Positions 13,726-19,925 of a DNA stretch of 22,262 nucleotides are shown here, one piece after another. The notes beneath the pieces were generated by a model, which worked only from the letters and a program-made list of their open reading frames with translations, did not search any database and was not told where the DNA came from. The stretch comes from Oscillospiraceae bacterium (lineage in GTDB: Bacteria; Bacillota; Clostridia; Oscillospirales; CAG-272). Position 1 is the stretch's first letter, and each line of letters starts with the position of its first letter. A program made the position numbers and the translations under genes. The stretch spans positions 1 to 22,262 of the forward strand of contig QAKK01000026.1 of the NCBI GenBank assembly GCA_003343845.1, read 5' to 3'.

Positions 13726-14586
13726 TCATATTTTATCCCCCGGCACTTTCAGGGTTTCGGCGGGGGAAATGCCGAAGGCTTTCCGATACGCGCGATAGAA
13801 TGCGGAATAATCGGAAAAGCCGCACATCGCAAACACTTTTGTCGGCGATGCGCCGGACAGAATATGCTGTCTTGCATTCATCAGCCGCTTGACCGTGATG
13901 TAATCCCACACGGTCGAGCCTGTCGCACGCTTGAAGCTGCGGCACAGCTGCGGCTTGCTGATATAGAAGGTACGGCAGATCGTATCCAGCGTGATCGGCT
14001 CGGCAATGTGGTTGTTGATGTAGTGCAGGATGCGGAAGACCTGCGTTTCGTCAGCGGGGGCATCGCTCTGCGCGCGGAAGACGCGTTCGATTTCGCCGAG
14101 CAGCGGCACAAGGCAGGTGATCAGCTGCAGGCGGCGGTCCTCACAGGGAGCGACGGCGTTTTGCAGCAGAAGCCGACTGAGCGGGCTGTCAAAATCCTCG
14201 GCGTGATACAGATTGCGTCTGCCTGCCTCACGCCCGGTAAACGGGCGCAGCAGGCGTCCGTCCGGGTCGATGTCCGTAAGCAGGGACGGACGGAAGTGGA
14301 TGGCGAACCGCGTATAGCGGCAGGCGGGATCAATGCGGATATAGTGCGCCTCAAGCGGTCGCATGAGCAGAATGTCGCCTGGAGTCAGCGGATAACTGCT
14401 GCCCTCGATCTGAAAGCTGCCCTTGCCCTCGAGAAAGCAGAACAGCTCGCAGGCATCGTGCGTGTGCATTCGGAATCTGTCCGGATTGGGTGCGTCATCC
14501 GCTGCATAGTGTGCGCTGATCAGGTTGCCGTGATACGAGAAATAGGGTTCCAAGTCTCCACGCCCTTTCTCTGCGTATTTTAACAT
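13726..14586 (-). CDS. AraC-family transcriptional regulator with N-terminal cupin sensor
   Basis: 286 residues. The N-terminal half has the cupin pattern of AraC sugar sensors: RMHTHDACELFCFLEG (39-54), YPLTPGDILLMRPLEAHYI (65-83) and FAIHFRP. The C-terminal 90 residues carry two helix-turn-helix units: ITLDTICRTFYISKPQLCRS (198-217), and the second ending in GFSDYSAFYRAYRKAFGISP (256-275), the AraC signature. It is divergent from the sugar operon at 14678, with a perfect inverted repeat between the two starts, so it probably controls that operon in response to a sugar. The ATG at 14586 is the first start, but no clear ribosome binding site precedes it. Confidence 0.92.
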   Translation of the reverse strand: MLKYAEKGRGDLEPYFSYHGNLISAHYAADDAPNPDRFRMHTHDACELFCFLEGKGSFQIEGSSYPLTPGDILLMRPLEAHYIRIDPACRYTRFAIHFRPSLLTDIDPDGRLLRPFTGREAGRRNLYHAEDFDSPLSRLLLQNAVAPCEDRRLQLITCLVPLLGEIERVFRAQSDAPADETQVFRILHYINNHIAEPITLDTICRTFYISKPQLCRSFKRATGSTVWDYITVKRLMNARQHILSGASPTKVFAMCGFSDYSAFYRAYRKAFGISPAETLKVPGDKI

Positions 14587-14598
14587 GAAATGCGCAGA

Positions 14599-14639
14599 TT
14601 TGCAATGAAAATCTATAATTTCAACAATTCCATTGCAAA
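14599..14639. promoter_or_regulatory. Candidate operator for the AraC regulator
   Basis: TTTGCAATG (14599-14607) and CATTGCAAA (14631-14639) form a perfect 9-bp inverted repeat whose centres lie about three helical turns apart. The right half ends 10 bp upstream of the TATAAT at 14650-14655, where a class II activator would replace a missing -35; no good -35 is seen there. The left half lies within 15 bp of the AraC start codon, fitting autoregulation. Confidence 0.6.
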
Positions 14640-14649
14640 GAATAAAGAT

Positions 14650-14655
14650 TATAAT
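14650..14655 (+). promoter_or_regulatory. -10 element of the sugar-oxidoreductase operon
   Basis: A perfect TATAAT lies 22 bp upstream of the GTG start at 14678, but the hexamer 17 bp upstream (ATTCCA) is a poor -35. This suggests an activator-dependent promoter, with the AraC protein as the likely activator. Confidence 0.55.
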
Positions 14656-14677
14656 AGAGACAGAACGGAGGGATGCT

Positions 14678-15508
14678 GTGGAGATCTATGCTTTTGCGGA
14701 TGAAGCAAGTCCGAGCCTCGCGGGGCAGATCCGCGCACTGCTCGACAACCGCCTTTGCGGAATTGAATTGCGGAATGTGGACGGCGTGAACGTGTCGGCA
14801 CTTTCAAAAAGCGCGGTGCGGGAGATTCGCCGGAGATTGGACGCGGCGGAACTTTCGGTGTGGAGCATCGGCTCGCCGGTCGGCAAAGTCGGGATCACGG
14901 ACGATTTCAAGCCGCAGACCGAACTGTTGCAGCGCACGCTTGAAATTGCCGACTGCCTCGGCGCAAAGAATCTGCGGTTGTTTTCCTTTTATATACCTGC
15001 GTCGGCACATGACGCCTGGCGGGAGGCCGTGATGGAGCGCCTTTCGCGCTTTGTCGAGCTTGCGCAGGGCAGCGGCGTCACGCTCTGTCACGAAAACGAG
15101 AAAGGAATCTTCGGCGACACGGCGGCACGCTGCGCCGAAATTCATCGCATGCTGCCGGAGATACGCGCTGTTTTCGATCCAGCCAATTTTGTGCAGTGCG
15201 GCGAGGATGCGGCAAAGGCGTGGCAGTTGCTCCGCCCGTATGTGCGGTATCTGCACATCAAGGACGCGCTTGCCGACGGCAGGATCGTTCCCGCCGGCTG
15301 CGGCGTGGGACACATCCGCGAGATCCTTGCGGATTTTGCGGCGGCGGGCGGCACGGCGGTGACGCTTGAACCGCATCTTGCCGAATTTGTCGGGCTCTCC
15401 GCACTGGAGCGTGCCGGCAGCACCAGCCGTATCGGCGAAGTTTTTCAGTATCCGACGGCGGAGGCTGCGTTCACAGCGGCGGCGGATGCGCTCCGGAAAC
15501 TATTATGA
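14678..15508 (+). CDS. Sugar phosphate isomerase/epimerase-like TIM-barrel protein (first)
   Basis: About 276 residues, xylose-isomerase-like (AP_endonuc_2) barrel. Candidate metal and catalytic residues occur at the expected strand ends: CHENEKG (Glu), VFDPANF (Asp), YLHIKDAL (His) and LEPHL (Glu). The family isomerises or epimerises free or phosphorylated keto-sugars and also includes enzymes acting on 3-keto-glycosides. Start: GTG at 14678, because GGAGGG lies 6 bp upstream and the protein then begins EIYAFADEAS; the earlier ATG at 14633 overlaps the promoter. It is first in a four-gene operon and ends 25 bp before the next start. Substrate unknown. Confidence 0.85.
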   Translation: MEIYAFADEASPSLAGQIRALLDNRLCGIELRNVDGVNVSALSKSAVREIRRRLDAAELSVWSIGSPVGKVGITDDFKPQTELLQRTLEIADCLGAKNLRLFSFYIPASAHDAWREAVMERLSRFVELAQGSGVTLCHENEKGIFGDTAARCAEIHRMLPEIRAVFDPANFVQCGEDAAKAWQLLRPYVRYLHIKDALADGRIVPAGCGVGHIREILADFAAAGGTAVTLEPHLAEFVGLSALERAGSTSRIGEVFQYPTAEAAFTAAADALRKLL

Positions 15509-15533
15509 ACATGATTTTGATTGAGGTGACAGT

Positions 15534-16283
15534 ATGAAGATCGGTGCACAATTTTTCACGCTCCGGGACTTTTGCAAGGACCCGGAAGGACTTGCGGAAT
15601 CCATGAAGCGGGTCGCAGACATCGGCTACAAAACCATCCAGCTCTCCCGCGTCTGTCCGTTTGACGCGGCATGGATGAAGGAACAACTCGACCGAAACGG
15701 GCTTTCCTGCATTCTGACGCACACGCCGCCGGAACGACTGATCGGCGAGACCGTACAGGTTGCAAAGGAGCATGACACGTTCGGCTGCAAGTATGTCGGG
15801 CTCGGCTGGTATGACTTTACCGAAAAGGGGCAGCGCACGACCGATGTCTTTTTCGATACCTACAGGACCGTGGCGAAAACGTTGAAGGAAAACGGCAAGT
15901 ACTTCATGTATCACAACCATGACATGGAGTTTCGCCGTGAGAACGGCAAGCTGATACTGGATCGCCTTGCCGAGGGCATTTCGCCGGACGAAATGGGCTT
16001 TACGCTGGATACCTTCTGGATTCAGGCGGGCGGCGGCGATCCAGCATGGTGGATTGAAAAGTTTGCGGGCAGAGTCCCCTGCATCCACCTGAAGGATTTT
16101 GCCTATGGCAGAAAGATGATGGTCGTCGGTGAGGGCAACATGAATTTTGACCGTATTTTTGGCGCGGCGGCGGATGCCGGAACCGAATATATGATCGTTG
16201 AGCAGGACGACTGCAACGGGGAAGACCCGTTTGAATGCCTGCGCCGCAGTTATGCATTCCTGCGTTCGAGAGGGTTTGAATGA
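15534..16283 (+). CDS. Sugar phosphate isomerase/epimerase-like TIM-barrel protein (second)
   Basis: 249 residues, the same barrel superfamily as the previous gene but clearly different in sequence. The start MKIGAQFFTLRDF is typical of the family. Metal/catalytic candidates are YHNHDMEF (His), FTLDTFW (Asp), IHLKDFAYG (His) and MIVEQDDC (Glu). The GAGGTGA site upstream of ATG 15534 is good. Its stop overlaps the next start as ATGA. With the two oxidoreductases downstream it resembles gene sets in which an NAD-dependent enzyme makes a keto-sugar and a barrel protein then isomerises or cleaves it. The exact reaction cannot be assigned. Confidence 0.88.
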   Translation: MKIGAQFFTLRDFCKDPEGLAESMKRVADIGYKTIQLSRVCPFDAAWMKEQLDRNGLSCILTHTPPERLIGETVQVAKEHDTFGCKYVGLGWYDFTEKGQRTTDVFFDTYRTVAKTLKENGKYFMYHNHDMEFRRENGKLILDRLAEGISPDEMGFTLDTFWIQAGGGDPAWWIEKFAGRVPCIHLKDFAYGRKMMVVGEGNMNFDRIFGAAADAGTEYMIVEQDDCNGEDPFECLRRSYAFLRSRGFE

Positions 16284-17458
16284 TGGCGGAAAAGATCAGA
16301 CTCGGCATCATCGGCATCGGCAATATGGGGTCTGCGCATGCAAAAAATGTGGCGGCGGGCAAATGCCCTGATTTTGTGCTGACTGCTGTTGCAGACATAA
16401 AGCCGGACAGGCTTGCATGGGCGGCTGCCGAGCTGCCTGCATCGGTGAAGCGCTATGACAGTGCGGAGGCGCTGCTCGAGCGCGGCGAGGTCGATGCCTG
16501 CATGATCTGCGTGCCGCACTATGACCATCCGAAATACGCCATCGCCTGCATACAGCGCGGCATCCATGTGATGGTGGAGAAACCAGCCGGCGTGTATACC
16601 AAGCAGGTGCGGGAGATGAACGAGGAGGCAAAGCTGCATTCGGACGTCGTCTTCGGCATGATGTTCAATCAGCGCACAAACTGCATTTACCGCAAGGTGC
16701 GGGAGCTTGTGCAGAGCGGTGCATACGGCGGCATTCGCCGCACCAACTGGATCATTACCAACTGGTATCGCCCGCAGGCGTATTACGATTCCGGCGACTG
16801 GCGCGCCACATGGGCAGGGGAGGGCGGCGGCGTCCTGCTCAACCAGTGCCCCCATCAGCTGGATCTCTGGCAGTGGATCTGCGGGATGCCGGTTTCGGTG
16901 GAGGCAAAGCTCTCTTACGGGCTGTGGCACGACATCGAGGTTGAGGACGATGTGACCGCCTATGTGAAATATGCAAACGGTGCGACCGGCGTCTTCGTCA
17001 CGACGACCGGCGACGCACACGGCACAAACCGACTGGAGATTCAGTTGGACCGTGCGCGGATCGTTGTGGAGAACGGTAAGATTTCGCTGCTGGTTTATGA
17101 AATGACCGAGCAGGCGTTTTCAAAGACGAACACCGAGCCGTTTGCCACGGTTGCGGCAAGCAAAGTTGAGGTCGAGACCGACGGCGAAAATCCGCAGCAT
17201 ATCGGCGTCATCAACGCATGGGGCGGTGCGATCCTGCGGGGTGAGCCGCTTGTTGCCGATGGCAGCGAGGGAATTAACGGACTCACCTTGTCCAATGCCA
17301 TGCACCTGTCGTCCTGGCTCGGGCACGAGGTCAAGCTGCCGCTTGACGAAGCGCTGTTTTACGGCGAGCTGATGAAGCGCGTCGCCGGATCGAAGAAAAA
17401 AGCAAATGTAAAGGAAGCCGTGGCGGACACGGCGGCAACATACGGAGGAAACGGTTGA
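16280..17458 (+). CDS. Gfo/Idh/MocA-family NAD(P)-dependent oxidoreductase (first)
   Basis: 392 residues. The N-terminal Rossmann fold has GIIGIGNMGSAHAKN (9-23), and the family EKP motif lies in HVMVEKPAG, where the Lys is catalytic. The C-terminal sugar-binding domain has EGGGVLLNQCPHQLDLWQW, with the candidate catalytic His. Members oxidise or reduce one hydroxyl of sugars, inositols or glycosides; a 3-keto product is common. The start overlaps the previous stop (ATGA), so translation is coupled. The next gene is a close paralogue starting 2 bp after this stop. No signal peptide; cytoplasmic. Confidence 0.9.
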   Translation: MMAEKIRLGIIGIGNMGSAHAKNVAAGKCPDFVLTAVADIKPDRLAWAAAELPASVKRYDSAEALLERGEVDACMICVPHYDHPKYAIACIQRGIHVMVEKPAGVYTKQVREMNEEAKLHSDVVFGMMFNQRTNCIYRKVRELVQSGAYGGIRRTNWIITNWYRPQAYYDSGDWRATWAGEGGGVLLNQCPHQLDLWQWICGMPVSVEAKLSYGLWHDIEVEDDVTAYVKYANGATGVFVTTTGDAHGTNRLEIQLDRARIVVENGKISLLVYEMTEQAFSKTNTEPFATVAASKVEVETDGENPQHIGVINAWGGAILRGEPLVADGSEGINGLTLSNAMHLSSWLGHEVKLPLDEALFYGELMKRVAGSKKKANVKEAVADTAATYGGNG

Positions 17459-17459
17459 A

Positions 17460-18632
17460 ATGAAACTTGTAAAGGTCGGCATTATCGGCATCGGCAATAT
17501 GGGCGGTGACCATCTCAAATGCATTATGGGCGGCAAGATCGAAGGGATGACGGTGACTGCCGTCTGCGACATCGACGCGGCAAAGCTGCGGGTGGCAAAG
17601 GAAACCTACCCGTCGCTTGAAACCTACGAGAATTATGAAGAGCTGATTGAGAAGGCAGATGCGGACACGATCATCATTGCCGTGCCGCACCCGCTCCATG
17701 CCAAGGTCGGTATTTTTGCGTTTGCACACGGCAAGAATGTGCTGACCGAGAAGCCGATGGACATTTCGCTTTCGGCGGCGGAGCAGCTGTGCGCGGCAGC
17801 GAAGGAAAGCGGCAAGCTGTTCGGCATCATGCTCAATCAGCGCACGAGCAAGCTGTTCACTGAGGCACGACGGATCGTGCAGAGCGGCGAACTCGGTCAG
17901 CTGAAGCGTTCGATCTGGATCGTCACCAACTGGTATCGCACGAACGCATACTATGCGTCCGGCGCATGGCGCGCCAGCTGGAAGGGCGAGGGCGGCGGTC
18001 TGCTGCTCAATCAGGCGGCGCACAACCTGGATCTGTGGCAGTGGATCTGCGGGATGCCGGTTTCGGTCACGGCGCACTGCAATGTCGGCAAATTCCACGA
18101 TATTGAGGTGGAGGATGAGGCAGTGCTGTACACCGAGTTTGCAAACGGCGCGACCGGCGTCTTCATCACCACGACCGGGGATCTGCCGGGCACAAACCGG
18201 CTGGAGATCGTCGGCACACTCGGCAAAATCGTCATTGAAGGCGGCACGCTGAAGCACTGGAAGCTGCCGAAGAGCGAACGCGAGATCTGCGCCGACGCGC
18301 CCGAAAGCTGCCCGCGCGTGGAAAGCGAATACACGGAGTATACGCCGGGCAACGGCAGAGCGCATGCCGGCATTTTGCAGAACTATGCAAATGCGCTGCT
18401 GCACGGTGAAGCACTGATCGCTCCCGGCTATGACGGGCTGATGCAGATCACGCTGATCAACGCCGCTTATCTGTCCGCCTGGAGCGGCAGCACCAAGGTG
18501 ACATTGCCGTTTGACAAGGCGCTATACGACAAACTGCTTGCGGAAAAAATTGCGCATTCTTCCTTCCGCAGTGAAGTCAAGCCGCTTGCCGAGGACAAGG
18601 AACAAAGCAACCGCTGGCAGGTGAACTGGTGA
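17460..18632 (+). CDS. Gfo/Idh/MocA-family NAD(P)-dependent oxidoreductase (second, tandem paralogue)
   Basis: 390 residues. Rossmann motif GIIGIGNMGGDHLKC (8-22), TEKPMD around the catalytic Lys, and EGGGLLLNQAAHNLDLWQW with the candidate catalytic His. It matches the preceding gene along its full length and both share WIVTNWYR-type and WICGMPVSV segments. One 41-bp stretch is 40/41 identical at DNA level (16859-16899 with 18027-18067). Start ATG 17460 has GGAGG within the tail of the previous gene. It is last in the operon, 47 bp before the terminator at 18680. Two paralogues could act on different positions or substrates, or one could oxidise and the other reduce. Confidence 0.9.
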   Translation: MKLVKVGIIGIGNMGGDHLKCIMGGKIEGMTVTAVCDIDAAKLRVAKETYPSLETYENYEELIEKADADTIIIAVPHPLHAKVGIFAFAHGKNVLTEKPMDISLSAAEQLCAAAKESGKLFGIMLNQRTSKLFTEARRIVQSGELGQLKRSIWIVTNWYRTNAYYASGAWRASWKGEGGGLLLNQAAHNLDLWQWICGMPVSVTAHCNVGKFHDIEVEDEAVLYTEFANGATGVFITTTGDLPGTNRLEIVGTLGKIVIEGGTLKHWKLPKSEREICADAPESCPRVESEYTEYTPGNGRAHAGILQNYANALLHGEALIAPGYDGLMQITLINAAYLSAWSGSTKVTLPFDKALYDKLLAEKIAHSSFRSEVKPLAEDKEQSNRWQVNW

Positions 18633-18679
18633 GGCATGGCGACGCGTGTGTGACGGCAAATTTAACATGGCAGCGTATG

Positions 18680-18705
18680 AAAAGGGCGGGAATCCCGCCC
18701 TTTTT
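18680..18705 (+). terminator. Terminator of the sugar-oxidoreductase operon
   Basis: The stem AAAGGGCGGGA/TCCCGCCCTTT forms with a minimal loop and is followed by T. It lies 47 bp after the stop of the second oxidoreductase. Confidence 0.85.
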
Positions 18706-18755
18706 GCCGCCTTGCGCGGCGAAACAAAAAAATTCATCTTTTTTTGAAATATATC

Positions 18756-18784
18756 TTGATTTTTCCCGTCAGACATGCTATTAT
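18756..18784 (+). promoter_or_regulatory. Promoter of tRNA-Ser
   Basis: TTGATT (18756-18761) and TATTAT (18779-18784) are 17 bp apart, about 50 bp upstream of the mature tRNA-Ser 5' end. Confidence 0.7.
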
Positions 18785-18835
18785 ATAAAGGCTGTTTGTG
18801 AAAACAACACAATACGCTTTGAACGCGAACAACCT

Positions 18836-18926
18836 GGAGAAGTCGCCTAGTTGGTCGAGGGCGCGCGACTGGAAATCGCGTAACCCGTAACAGGGTTCGA
18901 GAGTTCGAATCTCTCCTTCTCCGCCA
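18836..18926 (+). tRNA. tRNA-Ser (anticodon GGA), CCA encoded
   Basis: 91 bases with the long variable arm of class II tRNAs. Acceptor GGAGAAG/CTTCTCC, discriminator G, encoded CCA (18924-18926). Anticodon stem CGCGA/TCGCG with loop CTGGAAA gives anticodon GGA. The variable arm pairs ACCC with GGGT, and the T-arm is GAGAGTTCGAATCTCTC. tRNA-Ser genes are frequent integration targets, and mobile sequence begins within about 200 bp of its 3' end. Confidence 0.95.
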
Positions 18927-18931
18927 TAAAA

Positions 18932-18984
18932 GGAACATAAAAAAGATATGTTCCGCAAAAACCCCGATTTTATCGGGTTTTTTT
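18932..18984 (+). terminator. Double hairpin and T-run after tRNA-Ser
   Basis: A perfect 8-bp inverted repeat (GGAACATA 18932-18939, TATGTTCC 18947-18954) is followed by a second hairpin (CCCGAT/ATCGGG, 18963-18977) and seven T (18978-18984). The second hairpin is the likely terminator. Confidence 0.7.
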
Positions 18985-19312
18985 GCTGCCCAAATACCGG
19001 GGTTTCGAGATGCATATTTGAAGATGTAAAACCGCTGTTTTCCCTTTGGGTGCGGTATCGAACTCCCGTACAACCGAATATTCGCAGACGGCGGACAAGC
19101 CAAAACTTGTCCGCCGTTTTGTATTGTAGCCAAAATAACCCCCCGGTTCTACCGGGGGAGCGGGAATTCGCTTCAGTAAAAACAAAAGGGGCGAGCTAAA
19201 AGCAAGCCCCAAAGCTATTGAAGACAATTAAACCTCCCAATATAAATTAACCTCCCAATATAACGGTAGTGGTTTGGCGACCGCATAACCAAAAGAAAGG
19301 GAGGAGTAATTG
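18985..19312. other. Non-coding stretch: orphan hairpin and left end of the IS200-type element
   Basis: No believable gene in this 328-bp stretch. A perfect 10-bp stem (GGCGGACAAG/CTTGTCCGCC, around 19090-19115) followed by GTTTT looks like a terminator with no visible gene in front of it. From about 19138 the left end of the insertion sequence begins (hairpin at 19140-19158), followed by a GGGGC/GCCCC inverted pair near 19190-19210 and a short direct repeat of AACCTCCCAATATAA units around 19228-19265, before the transposase start. Confidence 0.5.
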
Positions 19313-19925
19313 ATGAAGAATAAGAATGAAATCAAAAGCACGGCACACTCGAAATATCGGTGTCAGTATCACATAGTGTTTGCGCCGAAATACCGGCGCA
19401 AAGAGATATATGGGGCGCTGCGGAAAGATATCGGGGAAATACTGCGGAAACTATGCGAGCAGAAAGGAGCAGAGATCATAGAAGCAGAAGCATGTCCCGA
19501 CCATATACATATGCTGGTGAGTATACCGCCGTATATCAGTATAGCACAGTTTATGGGATATCTCAAGGGAAAAAGCAGTTTGATGATATTCGACAGACAT
19601 GCGAACTTGAAATACAAATATGGAAGCCGAAATTTTTGGTGTAGAGGATATTATGTGGATACAGTCGGACAGAATCGCAAAATGATTGCAGAATATATCC
19701 GAACCCAATTAGAAGAGGATTATGCCGGTGATCAAGCGAGCATAAAAGAGTATACGGACCCGTTTACGGGTATCAAGAGAAAATAGGCAAAAAAAGACAG
19801 CCGCACGTGAGCGGCTGCCTGTGATGGTAATGCGGTGCCAAACTTTCTGTGCCCCTTTCAGGGGCTATGCCTGTATCTGCCCCTTTTATGGGCTTGCAAG
19901 CCACCAGTTTACTGGTGGTCTTGAC
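19138..19925 (+). mobile_element. IS200-type insertion sequence (IS200/IS605 family, tnpA only)
   Basis: One Y1 transposase gene lies between structured, non-inverted-repeat ends, as expected for single-strand transposons of this family. The left end has the 8-bp hairpin CCCCCGGT/ACCGGGGG (19140-19158). The right end has the hairpin CCACCAG/CTGGTGG (19901-19918), shortly before TTGACTTAC. No tnpB accompanies it. Exact ends are approximate: the left is set at the hairpin foot and the right just after the hairpin, because the family leaves no target duplication to mark them. Confidence 0.7.
19313..19786 (+). CDS. tnpA: IS200-family Y1 (HUH) transposase TnpA
   Basis: 157 residues, the usual length for IS200 TnpA. 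The HUH motif is HIH at 64-66 (in PDHIHMLVSIPP). The nucleophile is Y128 in AEYIRTQ, with Q132 four residues on as in the IS608 enzyme. YHIVFAPKYRRKE (19-31) and FWCRGYYVDTVG (108-119) are further family signatures. All catalytic residues are intact, so the protein is probably active. Start ATG 19313 is preferred over TTG 19310 because GGGAGGAG lies about 7 bp upstream. A hairpin (CAGCCGC/GCGGCTG, 19798-19817) follows the stop. Confidence 0.95.
   Translation: MKNKNEIKSTAHSKYRCQYHIVFAPKYRRKEIYGALRKDIGEILRKLCEQKGAEIIEAEACPDHIHMLVSIPPYISIAQFMGYLKGKSSLMIFDRHANLKYKYGSRNFWCRGYYVDTVGQNRKMIAEYIRTQLEEDYAGDQASIKEYTDPFTGIKRK

Noticed and set aside
17331..18404. 357-codon minus-strand frame opposite the oxidoreductases (and 16250-17020)
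   Set aside because: Both lie antisense to Gfo/Idh proteins with complete motifs; similarity between the two shadows merely mirrors the paralogy of the real genes.
19798..19925. Guide (omega) RNA at the IS right end
   Set aside because: No TnpB is present in the element; the hairpins are adequately explained as the transposase terminator and IS end structures.
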